64,000 nt of DNA, taken from NCBI RefSeq assembly GCF_026240905.1, contig NZ_JAPEVI010000003.1:3658001-3722000 (forward strand), written 5' to 3'. Of this stretch, positions 44,840 through 53,435 are shown in pieces; the first letter of the stretch is position 1; each line of letters begins with the position of its first letter. The notes beneath the pieces are model-generated. The model made no database searches. It saw nothing but the letters and a program-made list of their open reading frames with translations, and was not told the DNA's origin. This DNA is from Roseibium salinum (GTDB taxonomy: Bacteria; Pseudomonadota; Alphaproteobacteria; Rhizobiales; Stappiaceae). Made by a program: the position numbers and the translations under genes.

Positions 44840-45088
44840 ATGCAATGTCCAGTCGACAATGAAACCCTTGTCATGACCGAGCGCAGCGGCGTTGAGATCG
44901 ATTACTGCCCGAAATGCCGCGGCGTTTGGCTGGATCGCGGTGAACTGGACAAGATCATCGAGCGGTCGGCGCCCCCGCCGCAGCAGGTGCCGCGGCAGGA
45001 AGCCCACCGGCAGGAAAGCTACGGCCACGACAAAAAGCCGTACCGCAAGAAAAAGGAGTCTTTCCTGAGCGACCTGTTCGACTTCTGA
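44840..45088 (+). CDS. zf-TFIIB zinc-ribbon protein (82 aa)
   Basis: An 82-residue small protein. CPVDNETLVMTERSGVEIDY then CPKCRGVWLDRGELDKIIER forms a zinc ribbon of the zf-TFIIB family (C-x-x-D ... C-x-x-C variant; the first knuckle is C-P-V-D and lacks a second Cys). The tail is basic and glutamine-rich (QQVPRQEAHRQESYG, DKKPYRKKKESFLSDLFDF). ATG 44840 is preceded by GGAGAGCACGCAG; ATG 44825 is possible. A 13-bp hairpin follows the stop. Role unknown. Confidence 0.82.
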   Translation: MQCPVDNETLVMTERSGVEIDYCPKCRGVWLDRGELDKIIERSAPPPQQVPRQEAHRQESYGHDKKPYRKKKESFLSDLFDF

Positions 45089-45105
45089 AGACGCGGTAGG
45101 CTGCC

Positions 45106-45140
45106 GAGTGTGCCGGTCCGATACGCAGACCGGCACACTC
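45106..45140 (+). terminator. Perfect 13-bp hairpin after the zinc-ribbon gene
   Basis: GAGTGTGCCGGTC (45106-45118), loop of nine bases, then GACCGGCACACTC (45128-45140). The stem is perfect. It lies 18 bases after the zinc-ribbon stop and 44 bases before the convergent membrane gene, so it may end both transcripts; no T-run follows on either strand (ATGATGATG on the plus side), which is atypical for Rho-independent terminators. Confidence 0.55.
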
Positions 45141-45183
45141 ATGATGATGCGGGAGCCGCACGGCGAAACGCGCCCAGGCCGCT

Positions 45184-45603
45184 TCAGGAAACAGCCATGG
45201 CGCCCTCGTGCCGGATGCTTACCGGCGCAATTGCCGCGGCCGCTGCCAGCCTGTCGGCAACCGCTTCGATATCCGGGTTTTGTGTGGCCGGGGCGAATGT
45301 CCGCGTCTTGCGGGCCGCGCGCACGAGCTTGAAAGCCAGTGCGAAGGCGGCAAGGCAGAGCAAGCCGAGCGCCAGGGCGCTGGGCAGACCGACCTCGGCG
45401 GCCTCGGCCCGCCAGTCGCTGGCGAATTTCGTCAGCTCCACGATGGCGAATGCGACAAGGGTGGTCCATACCAGACCGACCAGGGTGACCACGGCTTCGC
45501 CGTCGATCCTGCGGCCGGCAATGGACTTGCGGAACAGGTAATAGGCAAGGCCGAAGAGAATGGCGGCCGCGGCGGCCAGGACGGCTCCCGTGATGGCGTG
45601 CAT
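45184..45603 (-). CDS. Membrane protein, unknown function (139 aa)
   Basis: ATG 45603 gives MHAITGAVLAAAAAILFGLA, then GEAVVTLVGLVWTTLVAFAI and LPSALALGLLCLAAFALAFK: three hydrophobic segments, and a C-terminal polar part ending SIRHEGAMAVS. The start lies two bases after the stop of the 135-aa gene upstream, so the two form a coupled pair. An upstream in-frame extension would be Arg-rich and is unlikely. No family recognised. Confidence 0.6.
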   Translation of the reverse strand: MHAITGAVLAAAAAILFGLAYYLFRKSIAGRRIDGEAVVTLVGLVWTTLVAFAIVELTKFASDWRAEAAEVGLPSALALGLLCLAAFALAFKLVRAARKTRTFAPATQNPDIEAVADRLAAAAAIAPVSIRHEGAMAVS

Positions 45604-45607
45604 CGCG

Positions 45608-46015
45608 TCACCCGATCCGTTCGCCGTGGCGGGACGGGGCCTGGCCATCCGGACCGAGCCGCCATGCGCCGGGGGCCGCCGTGCCGTCATCCTCCGGCGG
45701 CAACTGTGTCCAGGACGGCGAACTCCTGGAATGGTTCTCAGGGTTCGTTTCGGCGTCAAAGGCCAGCACGGCCACGGAAACGCAGGCCCACATCGTCGGC
45801 ACGGCGACCGCCAGCGTCAGCAGGGCGAGCGGAACGAGCGCGAGCTTGAGATAGCCTCCGACCGCCCAGACCGTCATGCCGGCAAAGACGAGGATCAGAG
45901 TGTCGATGAGCACGGTTGCCGATACCACTTGCATGAGGCTGCTGAATGTCAGGATGCGGTGCCGGTGTTGGTTCACTGATTGAGATTGCTGAAAAGCGGG
46001 GCGCAGGTTGCGCAT
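45608..46015 (-). CDS. Membrane protein, unknown function (135 aa)
   Basis: ATG 46015 follows GAAGGATGAATC. A polar head (RNLRPAFQQSQSVNQHRH) is followed by two hydrophobic helices, SATVLIDTLILVFAGMTVWA and ALVPLALLTLAVAVPTMWAC with SVAVLAF, and a Pro/Ser-rich cytoplasmic or periplasmic tail. It could also start at MQVVSA. Directly upstream of the 139-aa membrane protein. Function unknown. The 412 bases upstream (46016-46427) show no convincing gene or RNA. Confidence 0.55.
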   Translation of the reverse strand: MRNLRPAFQQSQSVNQHRHRILTFSSLMQVVSATVLIDTLILVFAGMTVWAVGGYLKLALVPLALLTLAVAVPTMWACVSVAVLAFDAETNPENHSRSSPSWTQLPPEDDGTAAPGAWRLGPDGQAPSRHGERIG

Positions 46016-46427
46016 GATTCATCCTTCAACGGAGGGACGCCGCTGCGGTTCGGGATGTGCGTTTCCCTTGTCCGTGCCGGCGGCAAAGCCGGCATGGAGT
46101 GTTCATTTCCTGAACTGAGCTTGATCACGGAAAGAAAGGCGAAGACACAGAACCCACGAACCGATCCAGGCGCATGGAGACCCCTCCAAAGCCGTCCGAA
46201 TGCAATTTCGGACGAAAACAGACCGTCTGAATACGCCGTTCGCGAACGTGTCTCCCGTCGCCGGCGGATCCCGGTCCGGCGCAGATGATATTCTTTCGCC
46301 AGGCGCGCGCAATTAGACGAAAAATATTCTCCGCGCCGCGTCCTGCGCCGTGAATTTGCCACGATCGCGAGCAGCATGCACGGACTGTGGCAAATTCCGG
46401 ACATGCCCTTCAGGGACGGAGACCAGC

Positions 46428-47132
46428 TTGATTGAAAATCTCATCAGCCGCATCAGCCGCCGGGAATGGCCAATCGTCCTTGCCCTGCTGGTCGCCGCCT
46501 CGGCCCTGTGGGCATTCGTCGAACTCGTCGACGAGGTGACGGAGGGCAGCACGCAGGCCGTGGATCGAGCGCTGCTTCTTCTTCTGCGCAGTCCGCAGGA
46601 CGCGTCCGATCCGCTCGGCCCGCAATGGTTCGAGGACATGATGCGCGATTTCACCGCGCTCGGCAGCACCGGCGTGCTTGTGCTCGTCACGCTGGCGGTG
46701 ATCGGCTATTTCCTCATGCTCTCGCGGCCGAAGGCGGGGCTTGCGGTGTTCATCGCCGTCGGCGGCGGCCAGCTCCTGAGCACGGCGGTCAAGGTGCTCA
46801 TCGACAGGCCCCGCCCGGATCTCGTTCCCCATGGCGACCATGTCGTCACCGCCAGCTTTCCAAGCGGACACTCCATGATGGCCGCTGTGGTCTATCTCAC
46901 GCTCGCCGTCATGGTCGCGCGCCTGCGCCCGCAGTGGGCGGTCAAGGTCTACATTCTCTCCTGTGCCATGCTGATTACGCTTCTCGTCGGCATCAGCCGC
47001 GTCTATCTCGGCGTGCACTGGCCGACGGATGTCCTGGCCGGCTGGGCCGTCGGATCCGCCTGGGCGCTCCTGTGCTGGCTCGCCACCTTGTGGCTGCAGC
47101 GCAGAGGTACCTTGAGGCGCGGCTCGGGCTGA
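46428..47132 (+). CDS. PAP2-family phosphatase
   Basis: A 234-residue membrane phosphatase of the PAP2 (type 2 phosphatidic acid phosphatase) family. The three-part active site is complete: KVLIDRPRPDLVP, ASFPSGHSMMAAVVYLTLAV and SRVYLGVHWPTDVLAGWAVG. About six helices surround it. Substrates may be undecaprenyl diphosphate, phosphatidylglycerol phosphate or a lipid A phosphate; sequence cannot decide. I chose TTG 46428 behind GGGACGGAGACCAGC; the longer frame from 46350 has an atypical cysteine-containing leader. Confidence 0.88.
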   Translation: MIENLISRISRREWPIVLALLVAASALWAFVELVDEVTEGSTQAVDRALLLLLRSPQDASDPLGPQWFEDMMRDFTALGSTGVLVLVTLAVIGYFLMLSRPKAGLAVFIAVGGGQLLSTAVKVLIDRPRPDLVPHGDHVVTASFPSGHSMMAAVVYLTLAVMVARLRPQWAVKVYILSCAMLITLLVGISRVYLGVHWPTDVLAGWAVGSAWALLCWLATLWLQRRGTLRRGSG

Positions 47133-47211
47133 GGCCCGCAGGTTCATCCCGTGCGCCGATCCTGCACCCTTCACTTGCCCTGCGGCCGAAGCGCACCAAA
47201 TTGGCTGTAAC

Positions 47212-48138
47212 ATGTCTCATCAGCGCCCAACACGCCGAGCGGTCCTTGCAGGTGGAGGTGCGTTCGCGGCTTCCGCCCTCGCGGCGATAAAACCTGCGCA
47301 GCCGCAGACCGGCACGTCAATGCGTGAAATCCCGTCCACCGGCGCGCAAATACCTGCCGTTGGCCTCGGCACATGGATCACCTTCAATGTCGGTCGTGAC
47401 CCCGTGCTTCTGCAGCGCTCGACGCAGGTGATGCGTTCGTTCTTCGAGGCCGGTGGCCGCGTCATTGATTCCTCGCCCATGTACGGGTCGTCACAGGATA
47501 CGCTCGGCCACGGCTTCGAACAGCTCGGCCGGCCCCGCGGACTGTTCGCCGCCGACAAGGTATGGACGTCATCGGGCGAGGAAGGGCCGGCACAGATCGA
47601 GCAATCCCGGCGCAAGTGGCGTGTGCCCGGGTTCGAACTGATGCAGGTTCACAACCTGCGCGCCTGGCAAGCGCATCTGCCGCAGCTCTTCGAGATGAAG
47701 CGGTCCGGCACGATAGGCCATGTCGGGATCACCACATCGGAAGGCCGGCGCCACGATCTGTTCGAGCAGATCATGCGCGCTGAGCCGCTCGATTTCGTCC
47801 AGGTCACCTACAACGTGCTTGATCGTGAGGTCGAGGAGCGCATCCTGCCGCTTGCCCGGGACCGGGGCATAGCCGTCATCGTCAACCGGCCGTTCAGGCA
47901 GGGCAGCCTCACGCGGCGGCTGGAGGGCCGTCCGCTGCCCGGCTGGGCCGGCGAGATCGGTGCTTCGACCTGGGCACAGTTCATCCTGAAATTCATCCTT
48001 TCGCACCCCGCCGTGACAGTCGTCATTCCGGCGACGACGCAGCCGGACCATGCGCGGGAGAACGTTCAGGCCGCATCCGGTCCGCTGCCCGGCGGCAAGA
48101 TGCGCGAGCGGATGACAGCCTATGTGCAAGAGCTCTGA
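47212..48138 (+). CDS. Aldo/keto reductase with Tat-like signal
   Basis: A 308-residue aldo/keto reductase. The N-terminus, PTRRAVLAGGGAFAASALAA, is a twin-arginine-type signal, so this is probably an exported AKR. The barrel shows PAVGLGTWITFNVG, VIDSSPMYGSSQDTLG (Asp and Tyr of the catalytic tetrad), LFAADKVWTSSG (Lys) and ELMQVHNLRAWQAHL (His), then YNVLDREVEERILPLARDRG. NADPH use in the periplasm would need an alternative cofactor, unless the oxidoreductase is not exported. Stop and start of the next gene share bases (TGATG). Confidence 0.82.
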   Translation: MSHQRPTRRAVLAGGGAFAASALAAIKPAQPQTGTSMREIPSTGAQIPAVGLGTWITFNVGRDPVLLQRSTQVMRSFFEAGGRVIDSSPMYGSSQDTLGHGFEQLGRPRGLFAADKVWTSSGEEGPAQIEQSRRKWRVPGFELMQVHNLRAWQAHLPQLFEMKRSGTIGHVGITTSEGRRHDLFEQIMRAEPLDFVQVTYNVLDREVEERILPLARDRGIAVIVNRPFRQGSLTRRLEGRPLPGWAGEIGASTWAQFILKFILSHPAVTVVIPATTQPDHARENVQAASGPLPGGKMRERMTAYVQEL

Positions 48139-48845
48139 TGTCGCAGTGGTGGACCTACCGGCCGGAAGATTTCCTGCTCTTTTCCGAGCAGGTCTATTGG
48201 CGTCTCTTCGCCCTCACCAACGCGGCCGTCTGGCCCTGGCCCGTCGCCGCACTGGCCCTCGGGGCCGCAATCCTCGCTCTGGCAATGATGCGCAGGGCGG
48301 TCGCCGATCGCCTGATCGCGGCGATACTGGCCGCCGGCTGGCTCGTCGTCGCCTGGGTCTTCTTCTGGAGCCGCTACCGGACGGTCAACTGGGCGGCTTC
48401 TTATGTTGCGCCGTTGTTTGTCCTGGAAGCCGCGCTGCTGTTCGTGATCGGCAGCATGCGCAACAACCTGTCGTTCCGTGTGACGAAAGACCCGGGCGTC
48501 ATTCTCGGCCTGTTGCTGTTCGTCTATGCGCTCGCCATCCATCCGCTCACCGCGCTGGCTGCCGGCCGGCCCCTCGGGACGTCCGAGCTGTTTGCCGTCG
48601 CCCCCGATCCGACGGCGATCGGAACACTGGGGCTGCTGGCGGCGGCAAGAGGCGGTGCGGAGCGATGGTGGCTCCTGCCGGTTCCGTTTCTTTGGTGCCT
48701 GCTCAGCTGGGCGACGCTGGAAACGCTGGGAACCTGGGAGGGCCGGCTTGTGCTGGCATCGGCGGTCTGCGCGCTGTTCGCGCTGCTGCTGAACCGCAGT
48801 TCTGCACGAAAACCATTCCAGGGTACGGACACCGGGCCGCATTAG
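48138..48845 (+). CDS. DUF6064 membrane protein
   Basis: A 235-residue integral membrane protein starting MSQWWTYRPEDFLLFSEQVY, the DUF6064 hallmark. About six helices follow, e.g. WPVAALALGAAILALAMM, LIAAILAAGWLVVAWVFFWS, WAASYVAPLFVLEAALLFVI and VILGLLLFVYALAIHPL. Translationally coupled to the aldo/keto reductase (TGATG). Function unknown. The tail reads PFQGTDTGPH. Confidence 0.82.
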   Translation: MSQWWTYRPEDFLLFSEQVYWRLFALTNAAVWPWPVAALALGAAILALAMMRRAVADRLIAAILAAGWLVVAWVFFWSRYRTVNWAASYVAPLFVLEAALLFVIGSMRNNLSFRVTKDPGVILGLLLFVYALAIHPLTALAAGRPLGTSELFAVAPDPTAIGTLGLLAAARGGAERWWLLPVPFLWCLLSWATLETLGTWEGRLVLASAVCALFALLLNRSSARKPFQGTDTGPH

Positions 48846-48962
48846 CCGAATTCTTCGCTGTGCGTGCGGCCTGCGGCGCGCGACAGAACTGCGCAGGTTT
48901 CGCTCTTGCAATATCTTGCGTCCCGTGGCTCTCATGCGCGGTGTCCTTGGAGCCTCCCGGTT

Positions 48963-50141
48963 ATGCATCAGCGCGAAGATGACGTTACGAAGAGCCGCTC
49001 GGAGCCGCGCTGGCTTGGCGCGCCCGCGCCATCTCGCACTGCCCTGATCCCGGCAATATCGCTGGCGCGCTGGCTTCTGGTGCTTGTCCTTCTCGCCGGG
49101 ATTTATTTCTTTCGCGACTTTCTCGTTCCGGTTCTTGCCGCGCTGGTCATCGGCTTTGCCAGCTGGCCGCTCTACAGGAAACTCCTGAAGCAGGTCGGGG
49201 GCAACCGGACAGCGGGCGCGACCATCGCCATTCTTCTGATCCTCGCTTTTCTCATCGTGCCGATCGTCCTGGCGATCGGCTTTGCGATCGAGGAGGTCCG
49301 CCTCTGGTTCGCCTGGGCGGTGCACGCGAACGAAACGGGGGAACCCACGCCCGAATGGATCGTCGCCCTGCCGGGCGTCGGCGAATGGCTGAGCAGGCAG
49401 TGGAGCCGGTATATCGGCGAACCGGGCGCGATCGGCGAGATGGTGCAGATCGTCAGCGGCGCCAATATCGGCAATATCTCCCGCGCGGTGCTGGCAGCCG
49501 GGACCGAGCTCTTCGACCTGTTCCTCACGCTGCTGTTCATGATGATCGTGCTGTTCTTCGTCTACCGCGACGGAGAGCGGTTCGTTGCCCAGCTCGATAT
49601 GCTCGGCGATCGCATTCTGCCGGCGCGCTGGTCGCGGATTTCCCGGGTCGTTCCTGCAACGATCGGCTCCACCGTCACCGGCATGACGCTGATCGCCATC
49701 GGCGAAGGCATCGTGCTCGGCACCGCCTACTGGCTCGCCGGCGTGCCGTCACCGGTGACGCTCGGCGTTATCACCGGCTTCATGGCGCTTGTGCCCGGCG
49801 GCGCGCCGCTCTGCTTCACCCTTGTGTCGATCTATCTCATGGCGAGCGGATCGCCGGTCGCGGGTCTCGCGCTTCTTGCCTGGGGCAGTACCGAGCTCTT
49901 CATCGTCGACAAGACCTTGCGGCCAAGGCTGGTCGGCGGCCCGATCAAGCTGCCTTTCCTGCCGACCTTCTTCGGCCTCGTGGGCGGCGTGAAGACCATG
50001 GGCTTCCTCGGCCTGTTCGTCGGCCCGGTCCTGATGGCCCTGATCGTCGCCATTTGGCGCGAATGGGTGTTCGAGACCACGCGCACCGAGGTGCCTGCGG
50101 ACGGTTCCGAAGCCAGTGATATTTCTAAGACGGAGCGCTGA
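48963..50141 (+). CDS. AI-2E family transporter (PF01594 permease), copy 2
   Basis: A 392-residue permease of the same family as the gene at 43562 but only distantly similar. Helices include ISLARWLLVLVLLAGIYFFR, LVPVLAALVIGFASWPLYRK, GATIAILLILAFLIVPIVLA, LFDLFLTLLFMMIVLFFVYR, TGMTLIAIGEGIVLGTAYW, and VITGFMALVPGGAPLCFTLV, the conserved P-G-G-A-P loop. LVGGPIKLPFLPTFFGLVGG then TMGFLGLFVGPVLMALIVAI closes it. ATG 48963; the longer upstream frame is less likely. Last gene after AKR-DUF6064 on this strand. Confidence 0.87.
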   Translation: MHQREDDVTKSRSEPRWLGAPAPSRTALIPAISLARWLLVLVLLAGIYFFRDFLVPVLAALVIGFASWPLYRKLLKQVGGNRTAGATIAILLILAFLIVPIVLAIGFAIEEVRLWFAWAVHANETGEPTPEWIVALPGVGEWLSRQWSRYIGEPGAIGEMVQIVSGANIGNISRAVLAAGTELFDLFLTLLFMMIVLFFVYRDGERFVAQLDMLGDRILPARWSRISRVVPATIGSTVTGMTLIAIGEGIVLGTAYWLAGVPSPVTLGVITGFMALVPGGAPLCFTLVSIYLMASGSPVAGLALLAWGSTELFIVDKTLRPRLVGGPIKLPFLPTFFGLVGGVKTMGFLGLFVGPVLMALIVAIWREWVFETTRTEVPADGSEASDISKTER

Positions 50142-50288
50142 CCGCAGCTGCCAGGCTCGTATAATTGACTGATTCCGCTGGCGAAGTTTGCCGGCTGGTT
50201 CCTTGAAGCGGGAGGCGCCTCAGCTTGCCGGCGTTGAATGCAGTCGCTGCGGTCGCACGGATTTGGTGCCCCTCCGGTTCAGTCGGAG

Positions 50289-51224
50289 TTACCCGCCGGT
50301 CTGCGACCGCACTGCGCTCGGCGATACGCCAACGACCCGCTTGAAGGCCCGGCTAAAGGCGGCTTGTGAATTATACCCAAGCTTCTGCGCCACCCGGTCG
50401 ATCGGCACGTGATCGCGTGCGATCCATTGCGTCGCCAATTGCATGCGCAGTTCGGTGAGGTATCGCACTGGCGTCATGCCGGTAACCGTCATGAATCGCT
50501 CGGCAAACACAGAGCGCGAACGACCCATCTCAGCGGCCAGTTCCGCCAGTGTCCAGTTGCGTCCGGGATCGCGATGCAGGGCCGCGATAACCCGCCCAAG
50601 CCTTGGGTCCCGCAACGCCTCTACCCATCCGCTCGCATCGCCGCAGCCGCATTCCACCCACGCCCGAACGATGGAGGCCGACACAACATCGGCCAGCCGC
50701 GCCAGGATTCCCGCATATCCGGCCCGCTCGGCCTCCGCCTCCCGCGCCATGGCCTCGAGCATGGGCAGAAGCTCCGGATAGCGGTCCAGGAGAGTCCCCA
50801 CGAACATCGCCTCGGGCATAAGCGAAACGAGCGGATGCATCCCGCCCAGGTCGAACTCCATGCATCCGCTGAAGACCAACGCGCTGCTCGATGGGTCCTC
50901 CACAGCTGTACATGCGTTGATGCCGCTGATGTTCCCGCAAAGCGGGTCGGTCTTGTAGAGTGCTATATCCTCTTCCGGAATGCCCGGGTCAGAGACAAGC
51001 GCATGAATGCCGCCGCGAGGCAACAGCACCGCGTCGCCACTCTGCATCGCCCGCACCTCCCCCAGGGCATTGCGCAGATAGACCGGACCCCGCGACACGA
51101 AATGGAACTGCGCCCGGCCCGGCACGGTCGCAAACCGGAGCCCGAACGGCGGCGTGGCCAGGACGCGCTGATAGTGAACCCCGAGCAGCCGCATGCCCAT
51201 GAGCAGTTCGCTCACAACATCCAT
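50289..51224 (-). CDS. AraC-family regulator with N-terminal cupin_6 domain
   Basis: A 311-residue regulator starting MDVVSELLMGMRLLGVHYQR, the usual opening of the cupin_6/AraC group. The cupin half has RAQFHFVSRGPVYLRNALGE and SGDAVLLPRGGIHALVSDPG. The C-terminal AraC domain has two helix-turn-helix units: RNWTLAELAAEMGRSRSVFA with ERFMTVTGMTPVRYLTELRM, and PIDRVAQKLGYNSQAAFSRA with FKRVVGVSPSAVRSQ. In-frame ATG 51278 would add 18 residues. Divergent from an MFS transporter gene, its likely target. Confidence 0.88.
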   Translation of the reverse strand: MDVVSELLMGMRLLGVHYQRVLATPPFGLRFATVPGRAQFHFVSRGPVYLRNALGEVRAMQSGDAVLLPRGGIHALVSDPGIPEEDIALYKTDPLCGNISGINACTAVEDPSSSALVFSGCMEFDLGGMHPLVSLMPEAMFVGTLLDRYPELLPMLEAMAREAEAERAGYAGILARLADVVSASIVRAWVECGCGDASGWVEALRDPRLGRVIAALHRDPGRNWTLAELAAEMGRSRSVFAERFMTVTGMTPVRYLTELRMQLATQWIARDHVPIDRVAQKLGYNSQAAFSRAFKRVVGVSPSAVRSQTGG

Positions 51225-51358
51225 GGAGATGCGCGGATTGTCAGCTGTGGACAGTGATTCAGACTTTCGATCATGCATTCCGGGATTACTGACATAGCGC
51301 GTCCGAGACGTCCACCCTACGTGTTGATCCCGATCTATCTCAACAAAGGATTCTCCCG

Positions 51359-52543
51359 ATGAACGAGCCACACGGCAAACCCCGAGCCGAATGGGGCGCC
51401 GTCTTTTCCATGGGACTGGGCGTCTTCGGCCTGGTCACCTCCGAATTTCTCCCCGCCAGCCTCCTCACTCCCATGGCGGCAGACCTGAACATCACGGAAG
51501 GCATGGCCGGTCAGGCGGTCACGGCCACGGCCGCGGTTGCGCTAATGACGAGCCTCCTTCTGTCCACAATCATCCGCGGCGCCGACCGCCGCAACGTCCT
51601 GCTCGCCCTGTCGGTCCTCCTGATTGCATCGAACCTCATCGCCGCTTTCGCGCCAAATCTGCCACTGCTGCTCCTCGGACGCGTGCTCCTCGGCATCTCG
51701 CTTGGCGGCTTCTGGACCATGGCCACCGCCCTCGCCATGCGGCTGGTCCCGGAAGAGAATGTGCCCCGCGCGCTATCCATCATCTTCGCGGGCGTTTCCG
51801 GCGCTACTGTTCTGGCCGCCCCGGTTGGCAGCTTTCTCGGGGAGATCATCGGCTGGCGTAGCGTCTTTCTCATCGCTGCAGCCCTCGGTCTTCTGGCGCT
51901 GGCCGTGCAGTTCGCCACCCTGCCAAGTCTGAAACCGACCGGCCGGTCGAGCCTCAGGACCATCGGAGAAGTCCTTTCCCGTCCGAACGTCGGGCTGGGC
52001 ATGATCGCGGTGACGTTCGTCTTCACCGGACATTTCGCGTTCTTCACCTATATCCGGCCCTTCCTCGAAACCGTCACTCGGGTCGACATCGGCACGGTCT
52101 CGATGATCCTCCTGGGCTTTGGGATCGCCAATTTTGCCGGCACCTTCCTCGCCGGTCCTCTCATCGCCCGCAGCCTTCGCCTCGCAATGATCGCTTCTCC
52201 GCTGCTGATGGGGCTGCTGGGTGCCGGGCTCGTCCTGTCGGGTACGGTAATGCTGCCCACTGCAGCCATGGTCGCCGTATGGGGCTTCGCCTTCGGTGTC
52301 GTGCCTGTCGCCTGGTCGACCTGGCTCACGCGCACCACCCCGGACCAGGCCGAAACCGCAGGTGGTCTTCTCGTTGCCGGCATCAACCTTGCCATTGCGA
52401 CCGGCGCGGCCGCCGGCGGTGCCATCTTTGATGCCAGCGGGGCAACGAGCGTCTTCATGGCCAGCAGCATCACGCTGTTCGCCGCGGCCCTGCTCATACT
52501 CCTCGCCATCCGCCGCCCGCGCAGCACTCTGGCAACTGCGTAG
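51359..52543 (+). CDS. MFS transporter (DHA1-type efflux)
   Basis: A 394-residue major facilitator with twelve predicted helices. Features are EWGAVFSMGLGVFGLVTSEF, LPASLLTPMAADLNITEGMA, LLLLGRVLLGISLGGFWTMA (motif A/C region of drug:H+ antiporters) and GVSGATVLAAPVGSFLGEII. The family context (NepI/AraJ/purine efflux type) suggests export of a small metabolite or drug. ATG 51359 follows AAAGGATTCTCCCG. Divergent AraC regulator next door. Ends at a 12-bp terminator hairpin. Confidence 0.88.
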   Translation: MNEPHGKPRAEWGAVFSMGLGVFGLVTSEFLPASLLTPMAADLNITEGMAGQAVTATAAVALMTSLLLSTIIRGADRRNVLLALSVLLIASNLIAAFAPNLPLLLLGRVLLGISLGGFWTMATALAMRLVPEENVPRALSIIFAGVSGATVLAAPVGSFLGEIIGWRSVFLIAAALGLLALAVQFATLPSLKPTGRSSLRTIGEVLSRPNVGLGMIAVTFVFTGHFAFFTYIRPFLETVTRVDIGTVSMILLGFGIANFAGTFLAGPLIARSLRLAMIASPLLMGLLGAGLVLSGTVMLPTAAMVAVWGFAFGVVPVAWSTWLTRTTPDQAETAGGLLVAGINLAIATGAAAGGAIFDASGATSVFMASSITLFAAALLILLAIRRPRSTLATA

Positions 52544-52553
52544 GATCGTGATT

Positions 52554-52583
52554 AGGCCCGCTGCGTTGTGGCGCAGCGGGCCT
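52554..52583 (+). terminator. Terminator hairpin after the MFS gene
   Basis: AGGCCCGCTGCG, loop TTGTGG, CGCAGCGGGCCT: a perfect 12-bp stem 11 bases after the MFS stop, followed by GATTGCATTGATT (few T). It separates the MFS gene from the convergent 106-aa gene. Confidence 0.75.
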
Positions 52584-52704
52584 GATTGCATTGATTGGAT
52601 GCGCCTCTCCTCCGCCGATCCCGACACGATGGCAGCGGTTCGGTTCGAGGGCGGTTCATCCCGTTAGGTCAGGCCAGTTTGGAAACGGGGGATCCGCCTT
52701 CGCG

Positions 52705-53025
52705 TTATTCCGTTTCCCGCGACTTGGAACCTATGGGGTCGTAGCCGATCGTGTGCATCACGTCGTATAGGTTTTCCTGAATGTTCTGTACCTTGTCGCG
52801 AAGATCGGCGATGCGACTGTCCGTATCAATCTGCAAGGAATGAGCTGCTTCAACGTCATTCAGGACCGCGTCAAGCTTTACGTCGATAATTGAAATCTTG
52901 TCTTCAACGCCGGCAAGTTTGTCCAAAATCTTCTGCGTTCCGACCAGCCACCTTATGAAGGCAACGACGACAGCCAGAAATATAATGAAGAAAACAATTG
53001 CAAATAAAAAACTTGATTGATCCAT
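52705..53025 (-). CDS. Small membrane-anchored coiled-coil protein (106 aa)
   Basis: ATG 53025 (after CAAGAGGCCAACGA, a modest ribosome-binding site). Residues 6-28 form one transmembrane helix, FLFAIVFFIIFLAVVVAFIR, followed by a long heptad-rich helix, VEDKISIIDVKLDAVLNDVE then RIADLRDKVQNIQENLYDVM. The remainder ends GYDPIGSKSRETE. AT-rich codons compared with flanking core genes. No homologue recognised; looks like an accessory membrane scaffold. The 410 bases upstream (53026-53435) have no convincing gene. Confidence 0.6.
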   Translation of the reverse strand: MDQSSFLFAIVFFIIFLAVVVAFIRWLVGTQKILDKLAGVEDKISIIDVKLDAVLNDVEAAHSLQIDTDSRIADLRDKVQNIQENLYDVMHTIGYDPIGSKSRETE

Positions 53026-53435
53026 TCGTTGGCCTCTTGAAGCTGCCAGACACGCGATGATTTGATGTCTCACGCGGCACTTAGTGCGTGGCGCTCTTGG
53101 TTGCCGTATCCAAGCAACCATCCGCATGGGTTTCAGCCATACCGGGTAACCCAAATCGACACAATGTCGGAGGCAGGCCACCTCTCAACGGAGTGGTTTG
53201 ATCCCAAGCAGTTTTTCTGGTGCGTTCAGGCTCTTGATAGAGCCTTGTCGCGTTCGATAGGCCGGTCTCTGTTATGATTTCGGGTAAGGTGCAGTCGTCC
53301 TGTGAGACATGAAAGAAGACACCTCAAGGGTCGGTATCAGAAATAAAGAATCACAGTAGCGTACAGCGTGAATATCTTGTCGTTTCAAAGGCGAGCCAGC
53401 TGTCAACACATCGATTATGGCTGCGGGGTAAATTT

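Noticed and set aside
53062..53277. 71-codon plus-strand frame
   Set aside because: No ribosome-binding site, odd composition, no recognisable protein features.
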